From Heterocephalus glaber (taxonomy: Eukaryota > Chordata > Mammalia > Rodentia > Bathyergidae): a stretch of 64,000 bases of DNA. Positions 1 through 10,324 of this stretch are shown in pieces (within the stretch, counting starts at the first letter, position 1; every line of letters starts with the position of its first letter). Location of the stretch: contig NW_004624734.1 in assembly GCF_000247695.1 (NCBI RefSeq), positions 35,779,479 to 35,843,478 on the forward strand, in the 5' to 3' direction. The notes under the pieces were generated by a model. It saw nothing but the letters and a program-made list of their open reading frames with translations. It did not search any database and was not told where the DNA came from. Both the position numbers and the translations under genes were made by a program.

Positions 1-234
1 TTCATATACCAAGTGAGGGAGGAGAGCAGCCCTGTGGTCCCAGCATCCAAATCAAGCTTTTGAACAACTCCAGCCCCAGCCTCATATACTGTAGTTGTGT
101 GACAGAACACAAGCAAGACCAGCAGAACTGCCCAGCTGAGCCCAATGTGCACACAGAGCTGTGTAAAATAATAAGATGGATTCAAGACACTAAGTTTGGG
201 TGTAGTTTGTTACAAAGCAATAGATAACCAAAAA
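1..234 (+). mobile_element. MLT1-type MaLR LTR, 3' part
   Basis: The segment from about position 110 matches the 3' end of MLT1 LTRs as I know them: a gaccagcagaactgcccagc block, a degenerate AATAAA region (aaataataag), then taagtttgggtgtagtttgt and an end at caatagataacc. The 5' part lies outside the window or is too diverged to place. Non-autonomous ERVL-MaLR relic; no coding capacity seen. Confidence 0.6.
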
Positions 235-311
235 CTCCATTTGAAAAAAGATAATATAGGCTTTAAATGGGTCAGAGAACTAAATGCAAAAAGGAAACCA
301 TAGAAGTATTC

Positions 312-449
312 TGCAATCCTAGCACTCAGGAGGCTGAGGAGGGAGGATCACCATGAGTTCAGTGCCAGCCTGGGCTACATAGTGAGTTCAAGGCCAGCCT
401 GAACTATGTAGCAAGACCCCGTCTCAACCTTCCTCACCCCCAAAAAAAG
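312..449 (+). mobile_element. B1 SINE with internal duplication, 5' truncated
   Basis: 7SL-derived Pol III SINE lacking its first bases. It shows the B1 core (agcactcaggaggctgagg) and the internal duplication: gccagcctgggctacatagt is followed by a second gccagcctgaactatgtag copy. It ends in gaccccgtctcaa and an A-rich tail. The duplication places it in the younger B1 group of this window. Confidence 0.85.
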
Positions 450-472
450 AGAAGTATTAAAAAATATTTAGT

Positions 473-540
473 TGGGCCACCTGCCTCGCAAGCACAAGGT
501 CCCTAGTTTGATCCCCGGTACCAAAAAAGAAAAAAGAAAA
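473..540 (+). mobile_element. ID SINE, 5' truncated
   Basis: tRNA-derived SINE of the young local type. It has lost the A-box half and begins near ccacctgcctcgcaagcaca; it keeps the B box (gtttgatcc), the ggtacc block and an A-rich tail. Confidence 0.8.
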
Positions 541-552
541 AATATATAATCA

Positions 553-660
553 TACCCAGCATCATGGCACATGACTGTCATCCTAGCACTTGGGTGGCTG
601 CAGTAGGAGAATAGCAAGTCCAAGGACAACCTGGCCTAAATAATGAGACTTTATTTTTTT
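553..660 (+). mobile_element. B1 SINE, diverged
   Basis: Diverged B1 without the internal duplication: atcatggcacatgactgtca, then cctagcacttgggtggctg and a degraded acctggcctaaataatgaga block with a short T/A tract. Confidence 0.65.
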
Positions 661-683
661 TAAAGCCCAAAACCAAAATATGC

Positions 684-905
684 TTAAGCTGGGAACAGTA
701 TAATGGTGCATCCATGTTATTCAAGCTACTCAGGAGATCAAGGTAAGAGGACTGAAAGTTCATAGCCAGCTTGGGCAATTCAGTGAGATCCTATCTTAAA
801 ATTTAAAAAATAACTTTTTAAGGGGATCCAGGGGTATAGATCAGTGATACACCCTAACACACCCAAAGTAGCCCTGGGTTCAAACCCTAGCACTGAAAAA
901 AAGAA
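684..905 (+). mobile_element. B1-dID composite SINE, old
   Basis: A diverged B1 monomer without duplication (684-805) is followed at the same orientation by an old ID half (820-905) with ggggtatagatcagtgata and ccctgggttcaaaccctagc. This matches the B1 plus ID dimer arrangement seen repeatedly in the window. Confidence 0.6.
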
Positions 906-979
906 AAGAAAAAAACATATGGTTAAATTCCTCTATAACCTGAGTATGGGGAAAATGTTCTAATTATGTCTTAAAATGA

Positions 980-1670
980 AGATGCAATAAAATAAATATT
1001 GGTAAATTTAATTAGTCCAACACATTTAAGCCTTTGCAGGGCAAAACCTCTGCAAACAAAATCGAAAGAAAAATGACAAAGTAAGAGAATATATATCACA
1101 GAAAAAGGATTAAAATCTCTAATATATAAATAACTTTTAAAAATTGAGGGAAAACACCAAAAGTCTTTTAGAAAAATGGGCAAAGACATGCATAGAAAAT
1201 TAACAACAGCAACGAATGTAAAACTGACACTTAAACATATGAGTAGCTGTTCTTCTTCACTCATAATATAAGAAAAATGCAAATTAAAACTATACGGAGA
1301 CAGCATTTTTCACTTGTCAGGTTGGCAAAAATTCGAAATCTTAAAAATGTAGTCTGCTGGTGAGATTGTGGAGAGCAGCCACTCATATATTACTGGTTGG
1401 GATAAAAAGTGGTACTGCCTTTGTGGAAAGAATTGTGGCACTACCTTACAAAGACAGAGACATTCGCCCTTTGGCCCAGTAGTCCCACTTCTAGAATTTA
1501 CCACAAAGATGCACCTCCAGCAATTTAAAAAAATCCACGCACGACATTGCTCATGCAACATTATTTGCAGTTGTAAAATATATCTCAAATACCTAGACAT
1601 ACAAAACTAGCTAAGTAAGTAGATGGTGTTTGGTTGAAGAGCATAAAAAAAAACGATGAGAAGGTATGAC
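980..1670 (+). mobile_element. Ancient L1 fragment, ORF2 3' region
   Basis: The segment follows the layout of the L1 ORF2 C-terminal region: agaaaaatgggcaaagacatg, then a block resembling the conserved gcaaattaaaac segment, a ttggtgggaatg-like block (actggttgggataaaaagtg) and tttggcccagtagtcccact. It is strongly diverged with many stops. The short ORF at 1368-1610 is a relic of this reading frame and not a host gene. Confidence 0.7.
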
Positions 1671-1762
1671 TAATCTGAATATATTAAATGAGCTCATTTC
1701 TAGAATATAGTCCATGAAAAATTAAAAGTAAAAAGAATTATGTATAATATAGAGACTGCACA

Positions 1763-2137
1763 TTATAGCTTGGACATAAAATGTTCCCCAAGGCCATGTG
1801 GTAAAGGCTGGGTCCTCAGTGTTGTAGAGTTAGGAGATGGTAACACTTTAAGAGGTAGGGCAAGGTGGGAGTCTTAGATCACTAGGGACTTACAATCGAA
1901 GGGGACTGAGTGGTACTGATCTCTTTCTCTCGTTTTGCTTCCTGGCTACGAGAAGGTGAACACTGCTCTGCTGCAATCTCCCTGCCATGTGGTACCACCT
2001 TGCCATGGGCCACAAAACAGTGGGGCCAACCAACAAGGACTGAGCCCTCCAAAGCTGTGAGCCAAAATTAACCTTTCCTCTTTATAAATTGATTTATCTC
2101 AAGTATTTGTTACAGTAATAGAAAGCTAAGTAACACA
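1763..2137 (+). mobile_element. MaLR LTR (MST/THE1-like), nearly full length
   Basis: Begins with a degraded tatagcttggacataaaatg and continues with ccatgtggtaaaggctgggt. It has the typical ctttctctcgttttgcttcc and ctgtgagccaaaattaacct blocks and ends tacagtaatagaaagctaag. About 375 bp, the usual size of such LTRs. Solo LTR; no internal region seen. Confidence 0.75.
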
Positions 2138-2161
2138 ATGTACTTTTATAGAAAAGATAAA

Positions 2162-2258
2162 AAGGTAATCTGAGCTACTTGGGAAACTGAGGCAGGAGGA
2201 GCACAGTTTCAAGGTCAGTGTGGGCAACATAGGGAGACCCTGTCTGAAAAAAAAAAGA
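2162..2258 (+). mobile_element. B1 SINE, 5' truncated
   Basis: Contains gagctacttgggaaactgag, gcaggaggagcacagtttca and gggcaacatagggagaccct, ending in an A-rich tail. No internal duplication. Confidence 0.7.
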
Positions 2259-2412
2259 TAAAAAGGAATAAGGCAACATATATGTTTTGCTTAATTTTAG
2301 AAAAGGAAGAATAAATCATAAAACAATATAAGAGGTAACTATAAGTGGTGCAGAGATAGTTTGAAGGGATCCAGGGATGAGGACACTTCTCTGCACATAA
2401 TTTTTTGTGTAA

Positions 2413-2497
2413 TTTTTTTTTTTTGGTACCAGGGATCGAACTCGGGTCCTTGCACTTTCGAGGCAGGCGGCAGAAACACTGAGCTAAATCCCCGTCC
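2413..2497 (-). mobile_element. ID SINE, young type
   Basis: Reverse-strand ID: a T tract, then ggtaccagggatcgaactcg, the anticodon-region block gaggcaggcggcagaaacac and tgagctaaatccccg. The flanks tgcacataattttt and tgcatagttttt may be a target-site duplication. Confidence 0.9.
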
Positions 2498-2659
2498 TTT
2501 TGCATAGTTTTTATTCTTGGGAAACATGTTAATATTCTATATATTAAAAAATAAAATTAAGTAAGAAGGACGGGGATGGGGAAATCTTTGTATTATTGTA
2601 AACAAGAGCAAATAAACCCTAAACATGCCTGCTGTTGAGGATCAATTCCAAGACCACCT

Positions 2660-2850
2660 TTTTTCTTTTCTTTTTCCGGTATTGGAGATTGAATGCAAGG
2701 CCTTGTACTGAGCTACATCCCCAGCCCCTTTTAATTTTTTATTTTGGGACAGTGTTCAGCTAAGTTGCCTAGGCTGGCCTTGAACTTATGATCCACAGGC
2801 CTCAGACTGTTGGGCTGGTATTACAGGTGTGCGTCGCTGTGCCCAGCTGA
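2660..2850 (-). mobile_element. B1-dID composite SINE
   Basis: Reverse-strand composite. An old ID half (2672-2728, ending ctgagctacatccccagccc) adjoins a B1 without duplication (2740-2850, tgcctaggctggccttgaac and the ggtattacaggtgtgcgtcg block). Confidence 0.75.
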
Positions 2851-3393
2851 AGGCCACCCTTTTATAATGTGCTTGTGGAGCTCGAGCTAACACTGCAGAT
2901 TGCATTTCTGCTGTGCTGCTGCCTGTGTTGAGCTCTGCCCCTAAGGCATCAGAAGTAAACTGCAGCTGAAGGAGAGATAAAGGACCTTCTCCTTCCTGTT
3001 TGTCTGTGGTTCTAATTCCTGTGAGTCTCCCCAAAATGCTCCTTCATCCTGGCAGCAGCAGGTCCTTCCCCCAGCAAGAGCTAAGTACATCTTACCGTTT
3101 CTCCAGCACTTACAAAACCAGTCTCATCACATCACGGCAGGCACCCTAGCATCAGGCAGCTAGCTGGCACCCCCCTCAAAAGTCCCAACTCTATGGGCCT
3201 CTCCTGAATTCACAAAAAACAGCCTTGCCATAAATCTTCTCCACCCAGGTCTGAGACTCCACTCCCCAGCTGCCTACCTCTCAATTCCTAAGTTTTAATC
3301 ATTTGAACCTCTCCTTGTATCTGCCCTCCCCCAAAGTGGGAGTTGCTTCTTACAGTTGCTACCATGAGAACTTAGAGAAGTTGCTTTGCAAAA
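2851..3393. other. Unassigned non-coding stretch
   Basis: Moderately GC-rich DNA with no clear ORF or family. The ttctgctgtgctgctgcctg and ccccagcaagagctaagtac blocks have the feel of an old LTR, but I cannot name it. Confidence 0.35.
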
Positions 3394-3504
3394 TGATGCT
3401 GCAAAAGCAATGTTGAGTAAAACTACTGGCATTCCAGCATGAAAAAAGGTGGTGCTGAACTGGCAGTTGTTGCTTTGTTTTATTTGTCTTCTTTCCTGTT
3501 TTGT

Positions 3505-3590
3505 GATCATTGTTGAGGCTGGAACCCAGGGCCTTGCATATGCTAGGTGAGGATCCTACCACTGAGCTACACTCAGTGCTACACTCAAAT
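3505..3590 (-). mobile_element. Old ID SINE inside the hAT fossil
   Basis: Old-type ID on the reverse strand: gaggctggaacccagggcct, gcatatgctaggtgaggatc, then accactgagctacactcag. It interrupts the hAT element. Confidence 0.65.
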
Positions 3591-3901
3591 GCTGTTGCAT
3601 TTTTTTACTACAGTACCACACACTTTCGGGAAAAAGAATCCAGTTACACCTATGAATATTCTTGATGAAGCAGTAAAAATCAGTAACATCTTAAATTATG
3701 CTCATTTCCATATTCTCAGGATTAAGTAGTATTGCAAAATATGATGGTTGTCTCAAGGAATCGCACTTGTGTGACTATTTGAATTATTAGCTAAACTAGC
3801 CACTTTTTCCAGGAACACCACTTTTAAAAGAAGAACTGACAGAAAAAACATGGTAAGTCAGACTTGTATATTTAGCAGATATTTTCTCAAAAATAAGCAA
3901 A

Positions 3902-3998
3902 GTGGGCTGGGGATTTAGCTCAGTGGTTCCGCTGCCTGCCCTGCAAGCACAAGGACCCAAGTTCAATCCCTGCTACCAAAAAACAAACAAACAAACAG
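3902..3998 (+). mobile_element. ID SINE inside the hAT fossil
   Basis: Complete young-type ID: ggctggggatttagctcagt, tgccctgcaagcacaaggac, B box gttcaatcc, tail (aaac)n. It splits hAT sequence that is otherwise continuous. Confidence 0.9.
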
Positions 3999-4214
3999 AG
4001 CTTGTCATTCCAAGAAAAACAACAAATAGAGTTTATTGCCAATGATAAAATTTGAGCTTTCAAATTTAAAATTAGAAGTTGAGCTTGACAATTGCCAATA
4101 TTAAAGATTTTTCTGACAAATGATGGTGATGTTAACAAATGTGACTTATTGGTAGTGTATAAATAAATGCTACAACATTTGCTATTTTCACTTAAACACT
4201 GATTGACTGACTGA

Positions 4215-4297
4215 TTGATGTGCAGTGCTTAGGATGGAACTCAGGGCCTCATGCATGCAAGGCAAGTGCCCTCCCACTGAGCTACAGCCCCAGCATA
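4215..4297 (-). mobile_element. Old ID SINE inside the hAT fossil
   Basis: Reverse-strand old-type ID: ggatggaactcagggcctca, tgcaaggcaagtgccctccc, actgagctacagccccagc. A short ctgattga-type repeat lies at its tail side. Confidence 0.7.
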
Positions 4298-4616
4298 ATC
4301 ACTGATGTTTTGTAATAACCCAGGCATGGGGTTACAAAATCACACATGGGTAAACATCAATTCAAAGTCAAGATATTTCAAGGGATTTTAATGTCATAGC
4401 TTAACAAAAAAGTTTTTTAGACATAATTTCAGATTTCACATTACAAGCAATCTTCAAGAAACTACCACTTGTTGAATTTTGTTATAATATCAGAAAGGAC
4501 AGCCCCAATTCTTTGAAAAAGTTTATTAAAAATGTTCCTCCCTTTTCTAACTACAGATCCATGTGAGACTCTATTTTCTTCATGTACTTTAAATAAAACA
4601 ACATAGCAACATATCT

Positions 4617-4756
4617 TGAACCGGGCATGGTGGCACACGCCTGTAATCCCAGCACTCAGAAGGCTGAGGCTGGAGGATTGCTGCAAGTTCAATACTACCC
4701 TGGGCTACATAGTGAGCTCAAGGCCAGCCTTAACTACATAAGCAAGACCCTTCTCA
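4617..4756 (+). mobile_element. B1 SINE with internal duplication
   Basis: Near-complete B1: gaaccgggcatggtggcaca, gcctgtaatcccagcactca and the 29-bp type duplication (gggctacatagtgagctcaa then ggccagccttaactacataa). Tail (aaac)n. Inserted in the hAT fossil. Confidence 0.92.
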
Positions 4757-4768
4757 AAAACAAACAAA

Positions 4769-4885
4769 TAGGGCCCGGGATTTAGCTCAGTGGTTTCGCT
4801 GCCTGCTCCACAAGCGCAAGGACCCGAGTTTGATCCCAGTACCAAAGAAACCTAAAAAACAAAAAACAAACAAATAAAGAAACAA
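4769..4885 (+). mobile_element. ID SINE, adjacent to B1
   Basis: Young-type ID with tagctcagtggtttcgctgc, acaagcgcaaggacccgagt and a long AAAC/AAAT-rich tail. It starts 12 bases after the B1 tail and probably landed in that A-rich tail. Confidence 0.9.
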
Positions 4886-5235
4886 ATCTTGAACACAGAA
4901 ATGGGTATCAGTATCCAGCAGTTTTCTATTAAGCTGGACATTAAAGAGATTTGTAAAAATGTTAACCTATATGTCACTTTTCTCACTAAATCTTGTAAGT
5001 TCTCATAAAAATGTTAACATGCAGTAAGTTTGATGTTGTTTTAATAATTTAAAAATAAATATTGCAAAAATTTTCATTTTTAATTTCTAGTATTGATGAT
5101 AAATACCAATAAATTTCACGTCCATGGACATTAAGTGTCTTCATGAATTCACAGTCTAAACTAATTTAAGAAGGGTTGGAGTGCTTGCCTAGCATGCAAT
5201 AAGTTCCGAAGCCATAAAGTTTAAGAACTGCTGTT

Positions 5236-5452
5236 GTAGAGTCCTTTTTTAACATGTTTAGCTAGCCACTTATCAATTTAATTCCCAGTTAACAAATATT
5301 TATATTACATTCTCTCTGTTACTAGTAACTTCTATAGTTTCTGTCCTTGTTGAACACTGACAGATACGCAAATGTATTTACATACACATTATAATCACAT
5401 TGAGAGAACAGGAGAGAAATAATCCAAGTTGGTTTTTTTATTTGTTTGTTTC
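5236..5452. other. Unassigned AT-rich stretch
   Basis: AT-rich DNA between the hAT end and the next B1. No ORF or named repeat recognised. Confidence 0.4.
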
Positions 5453-5581
5453 TTTTGTTTTGTTTTGTTTTTTGAGACAGTCTCACTATGTAGTTCAGAC
5501 TGGCCTTGAACTCTTGGTGACCCTCCTGCCTCAACCACTCAGGCGCTGGGATTACAGACATGCACCACCACACCCAGCTCC
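5453..5581 (-). mobile_element. B1 SINE
   Basis: Reverse-strand B1 with (gtttt)n tail, tttgagacagtctcactatg, tggccttgaactcttggtga and gctgggattacagacatgca, ending accacacccagct. Confidence 0.9.
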
Positions 5582-5690
5582 CAAGTAATGTTTAAATACA
5601 GTATTTTGATTATATATGCTTGGTATAGTAGAGAGAACACTACAAAATATTTTATTGAACTTTTTTAATTTTTTAATTTTTATTTATTTA

Positions 5691-5768
5691 TTTTTGGTAC
5701 CAGGGATCCAACTTGGGACCTTGCACTTGCAGGCAGGTGGTAGAACCACTGAGCTAAATCCCCAGCCC
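5691..5768 (-). mobile_element. ID SINE, young type
   Basis: Reverse-strand ID: tttttggtaccagggatcca, cttgcacttgcaggcaggtg, accactgagctaaatccccag. The AT-rich flanks (ttgaacttttttaat, ctgaatttttttaaa) may be a diverged target-site duplication. Confidence 0.9.
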
Positions 5769-5984
5769 TGAATTTTTTTAAATACATTCATTTTTCACAA
5801 TAGTATGGGTATAGAAACTCTGAAACTATGGAACAAAAGAGTAAGTACAATCACATTGTTAGGAGCCAGGGTTCTTATTGTGAAAGAGGATAAATAAAAT
5901 TATGGATGGCTTGGATTAGAATTGGATGTGTTAGTATGAAGTAATGATTTCTAGAATCCAACACACACACACACCACCCTACAA

Positions 5985-6800
5985 ACACCACCATCACCAC
6001 TGTTGTCAAGATATAGAATATTTCCATCACCCCCTGAAATCCTCTTATGTCTTTTTGTAGATAATCCTTCTACTTCAGGCAGTATCTGGCTTGCGCTGTC
6101 TTTTTTCTTCTGGCTATTTTAAAGAATATAGATATATCATTGGTTTTCAAAAACTTGACTTCCTTGGTGTGGTTTTCTTTGTATTTATCTTGCTTAGGGA
6201 TGATTAGATTTCTTGAATCTATCATTGAAATTGGAAAGTTTTTCAGCTATTATTTCTTTAAACATTTTTTCTGCCTTTCCCCTCATTCTTGTACTCTCCT
6301 GCATGTATGTCAGACCTTACGAGGTCCCATAGATCACTAAAACTTTATTTTCATTTTCTGTGTCACTGGATAATTTCCATTGTTCTACACCCCCCCCTCC
6401 CCCATAATGGGGATCAAACTCAGGACCTTGTGCTTGCAAGGCAGGCCCAGCACCACTGAGCTAAATCCCCGGCCCTTCTGTTGTTCTGCCTTTAAATTCC
6501 TTTGCACTGTGTAACTTGACATTTCAGAATATTTTTCAGTTCTAAAAGTTCAATTTAGTTTCTTTTTTATAGTTTCTATTTTTTTTCTTTATTATGATAT
6601 GCTTTCCTTTAAATCCTGGACAATGTTTATCATGACTATCTTAAGGTTCATGCCTGTTAATTGCATCTCTCTCTTGTTTCACAACTTTCCTCGTGCTTTT
6701 GTGCATATCAAGAAACTTTTTAATGGATGCTGGACATTATACATGTTATACTATATACTATTTTTTTGTTTTTGTTTTCCTTCAAAGAGTGTTGAATTTT
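5985..6800 (-). mobile_element. Ancient L1-type fragment, antisense
   Basis: Reads like a known antisense L1 segment: gattagatttcttgaatcta, agtttttcagctattatttc, ttttcagttctaaaagttca with a trailing low-complexity region. Strongly diverged and split by an ID element at 6393-6476. Assignment is from memory of the human counterpart. Confidence 0.55.
6393..6476 (-). mobile_element. ID SINE inside the L1 fragment
   Basis: Reverse-strand ID with a C-rich substituted tail, then aatggggatcaaactcagga, tgtgcttgcaaggcaggccc and gagctaaatccccggccc. Confidence 0.88.
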
Positions 6801-6826
6801 GTTTGGGAGGGTAGTTTTAAGTTTCA

Positions 6827-7293
6827 TGTTGTGGGACTGCATAACTCTGTAATCATAAAACTCCCCTAGCCCCAACTGTGAATGTGAGTAAATAGATAAA
6901 GATGCTTGTTAGTTCCAGGACACTAGATAAGGTCTGTATCAGCCATAAGGTCCCAAAGTAAATTACTCAACTCTTTGTTCGAAACTGATGTTCTGAACAC
7001 CGCTATCTATAGAACAATCTACAAACATCTGCTGACCATCAGTACGTGTCAGCTGACCACTAACTTTTGTTCCTCTTCTGTAAATTTCACCTGTTAACTT
7101 CCCCTGCAACCCCCTATAAAAGAGCCTCGGACTCTGGGCTAGTCGCCTCTCTAAGAGGCTTTGCTTTGGGAGTGCCATCTGGCCAGACTAAGGTCTGTTT
7201 TACTTTCCAACTTGTCTGGTGTGTTCCTTCCCCGGTGTTCTTCTTCGCTGCAGTCAGCTCCCCGGAGCGTTTGGTAAGGCCCGCGGTCTTACA
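6827..7293 (+). mobile_element. Solo LTR of an endogenous retrovirus
   Basis: About 465 bp bounded by tgttgtggga and gcggtcttaca. A TATA box (tataaaag, 7115-7122) is followed by a GC-rich start-site region and a T-rich U5-like part (gtctgttttactttccaact). The layout suggests an ERV1-type LTR in + orientation. No gag, pol or env frame adjoins it, and no clear target-site duplication is visible, so the exact ends are uncertain. Confidence 0.55.
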
Positions 7294-7444
7294 ATGTGGA
7301 TCATCACAATCCTTTTGAGGCTGGTTATTAACCTTGGTTAGGGCAGGTCTAAAGATTCCTTAACCTAGAGCTAGTTAGGGCTCACTCCTAAGACCTTACT
7401 TTTCTGGAGTCCTTACTGAAGGCCCCACAGGTTCAGTGAGGTTT

Positions 7445-7445
<1 letters not shown>

Positions 7446-7479
<34 letters not shown>
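7446..7479 (+). repeat. (GTT)n microsatellite
   Basis: About eleven uninterrupted GTT units. Confidence 0.95.
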
Positions 7480-8835
7480 AAAACTTACTAGAAGTAAACA
7501 AGATAAAATCCCAATGATGCATAAGTTTTTGGTAGTGTTCAGTTTTCAGCTCCCCAGAATGGCACTTTCCCCAAAAACTGTTTTGAGTAGCCTCATGGAG
7601 CTGCTACCTATGAATTTGTGCATGTGTGGCCTCTATTCAGCTGAATCCTCTGGTAAAGGTTTCTGGAGGTCTTTGTACAGTCCCTGCTCCCTTCATATAC
7701 TCTGCCTGGCAAATGCTAACCAATCTGGCCTCTGTCCCTCCACTCAGTGACTCTGCTTTATCCCCTGCCATACACCTCCAAAAAAATCAAAGGGCCCTGT
7801 TTTTCAATGGCAGGTATAAATTAGCATAAGAAAAAAAGTAGAAGATATACCAAAATGTTAACAGTGATTATCTCTGAGAAATGAACTATGGAGTGTTTCC
7901 TTTTTGCTTTTTTAGAGTCCCTATTAAGTAATGAACATGTGCTACCTTTATAATTAAAAAAAGAATCCTGCCCTATATTTGCATACCCCTCCCACCTGAT
8001 GGCATTTCATTGTGCCTTTGTACAAATCTACAGGCCAGGGTGTAACTGATGGTTACAGATACAGAGCTCACCTGGGTGACAGCCAAGGTCTGTCCCTGCT
8101 CCACAGAAGAAGAGGCCTATTGAATTCTGATACCCTCCCTTCCCTCCTTTTTCCAAAACAAAAAATTATTTGAAGAGTGTCCTTGTTCTCCAAGCAAATG
8201 ATAGCAGCCCAGAAAAACATGCCTTTCTCAGAAGCTTTTCCAGAAGGTTCTGATAAAGCCAAGTCCCTAGAAAAGTGAGAGTCAAGGGTCCAGGAGAAAG
8301 AGGAGACACTGAGGCATTTGGTCTCCACCAGCACAGGCTAACGAAGAGGCAAGGGACAGCCTTTCTGCTAATGGAAGCTTATAGCTGCCAATCACTCAAC
8401 TGCTATTTCCCCTTTAAAAACAAGAAACAAAACAAAACCAAAAAATGGCTCATTAGAATCCAGACTAGGAACCCTGGAGACATTAGCATATTCTGGCAAG
8501 CAGCCTAATGGATAATAGATAACAGGTTATCCAGGAAATAATTAGAAGCCTGCGCCCACACAGATCAGTGGTAGACACTGACCCTTGTCATTCAGGATGT
8601 GGCCTAGAAAGTAAAGAATCCTTTCTTCTTTCACTTTCAGGGATTGGGAAAATGTCAAGCCTCTCTCCTTTCTTTTATATGGTGACAAGTTAACAAGTGC
8701 TGAGTTTAAGCTCTCCTAAGCCTGCGGTTCTCACAGAGTCAGGGAGACCCTGGGGCAGGAAGTAGCAATGGAAAGAATCACTTACAAAGACAACTGCCAA
8801 AGGTAGGAGGCCAGGGCCAGCTTTCTTTTCTTTTC
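7480..8835. other. Unassigned stretch with a possible old LINE tail
   Basis: No supportable exon. Positions about 7835-7965 (aaaatgttaacagtgattat, aatgaacatgtgctaccttt) resemble a common mammalian interspersed repeat end, family not certain. The 104-codon frame starting at 7436 simply reads through the GTT repeat as poly-leucine. Confidence 0.4.
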
Positions 8836-8837
8836 TT

Positions 8838-9171
8838 TTTTAACATAAATAGAAAGGGTTTATTTTCGCCCACAGTTTCGGAAGTTCTTGTCTAGGAACA
8901 GCAGACCCGTTGCTTGGGATCTGATGGGCCTGCTGGACAGCAATGGCAGACAGGATGTTGCAGAATAAATTGCTCACCTCATGGCCAGGAATCAAAAATG
9001 GAAAGAGGAGGGGTGTTGGGGTCTACCCCTCATTTCAATGGCTCACCCTCGGTGACCCAAGGACCTCCTGCTGGGCCTCACACTCCACCACCTGGGGACA
9101 GAATCACACTAGGAACCAGGCTCTCAATACATGGACCGGGGGGGACATCCCAGGTCCAAATTATAGCAACT
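8838..9171 (-). mobile_element. MaLR LTR, antisense
   Basis: Reverse-strand MST/THE1-like LTR: gggtttattttcgcccacag, gcagacccgttgcttgggat, cactccaccacctggggaca, ending caggtccaaattatagcaac. The 150-codon ORF from 8914 lies mostly inside this LTR and is not a gene. Confidence 0.7.
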
Positions 9172-10242
9172 ATTTCCTCCTCTACATCTAGTCCCACTGT
9201 GGGTTCTCCGGGGGCATTAACGTGCAAGCAGCAGTCACCTCCTGTGATAACAATGGCTTCTTCGGGGAAGCCCTGGAAGGACCTTCCCCGGGCTCTTCTT
9301 AAAGACATGTCATTCCTTTTTAGAAATATATTCACGGTGGTTTGCTTGGTCTGTTTCTTTTTTTAATCACACATTTGCTTGAAAGCAGATAATGCACCAT
9401 ACATACTCTTCTCTGTTCATGAAAATCTTTTGGTTTGGGGGATTCAGGTTTTAAAAATGTGCAAGGAGCTTGCTGAGGTCCACACAAGCACCTGCTAACC
9501 TTTCGCTGTGGGTTTCCCTGTGGTCCTTCTTTTTCTTCACCCACAGCTTCCTTTTGCCTCTTCTTCAGTTCTGTGCTCCTGTTTTACTTGCATCAGGTCT
9601 GATGACATTGTCATTGCACCTGCAGTCTGCTGTAGACTAGACTGCTGTATGCTGCCTGACTGTATACCCCTCTAAAGGTTGCTAAAATTTATTGGTGTAC
9701 CATATAAGATTTTAAAAATAGGATTTACTGGCATAATTTTTTTTCAAGAAGAATAAACTATAAATAAATTTGGCACTTACTAAGACAAAAAAATATATCG
9801 TTTTTTCAGTGCTTTAAGAATTTAGGTATCAGCAGATACAGTAAGCAAAACAGACTGAAAACTTTCAAGTGAGTTACTAGGAAGACTAAACATAAAACTC
9901 AGTGGAAGCTATGTGTAAAGCTGGTGATAGAATCTGGCCCTAAGCAAATAAGTCTTTTTGTGTGTCTGTGGAAGGATATTCTTGTCTCTGCTTTGCTTTG
10001 TTTTCTTTTTAAGCAAATATTTGCGATACATAATGTTTACATTCATGTTAGGCAGTAGGTACATATACTTAACATACCTTAATTCTTTTTAGCCCCGCCC
10101 CCTTCCATCTCTAGATCCCATTCCATTTACAAAGGATCCATCTCCTTGTTTCCTATTTCACTATTTCTTTTTCACTATTTTCTGCTTCTTCCCTCTTTGC
10201 ACATATTTCTGCCCCACCCTGTTTCTTTCAAATTCCACACCT
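9172..10242. other. Unassigned non-coding stretch
   Basis: About 1 kb without a recognisable element or plausible exon. The region around 9700-9960 is AT-rich and could be an old degraded repeat. Confidence 0.35.
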
Positions 10243-10244
10243 GG

Positions 10245-10324
10245 GGCCAGGGATTTAGCTCAGTGGTTCTGCGCCCGCCTTGCAAGTACAAGGTCCTGAG
10301 TTTGATCCCTTGTACCAAACAAAC
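10245..10324 (+). mobile_element. ID SINE with 15-bp target-site duplication
   Basis: Young-type ID (ccagggatttagctcagtgg, ccgccttgcaagtacaaggt, gtaccaaacaaac). Perfect direct repeats aaattccacacctgg flank it at 10230-10244 and 10325-10339, the signature of L1-mediated insertion. Confidence 0.95.

Larger units (their letters stand above)
3394..5235 (+). mobile_element. hAT-type DNA transposon fossil with transposase remnant
   Basis: The non-SINE pieces 3394-3475, 3590-3901, 4000-4200, 4298-4616 and 4886-5235 join into one decayed element. The piece at 4440-4560 reads, with stops and frameshifts, LPLVEFCYNIRKDSPN and then PPFSN. This resembles the C-terminal dimerisation part of Charlie/Zaphod-like hAT transposases (LPLxEFW then LPFxTTYLCE). 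The right end has aagtttaagaactgctg, like the hAT inverted repeat that reads cagcggttctcaaac on the opposite strand. Five SINE-type insertions interrupt it. The family call is from remembered consensus; no intact transposase frame remains. Confidence 0.65.

Noticed and set aside
1368..1610. 80-codon + ORF
   Set aside because: Remnant of the L1 ORF2 C-terminal region.
7436..7750. ORF with poly-leucine start resembling a signal peptide
   Set aside because: The leucines are a translated (GTT)n microsatellite.
8914..9366. 150-codon + ORF
   Set aside because: Most of it lies inside an antisense MaLR LTR; no host protein resemblance.
10245..10324. tRNA gene (A and B boxes present)
   Set aside because: The many A/B-box hits are ID SINEs; they lack the full cloverleaf 3' arm and end in A-rich tails with target-site duplications.
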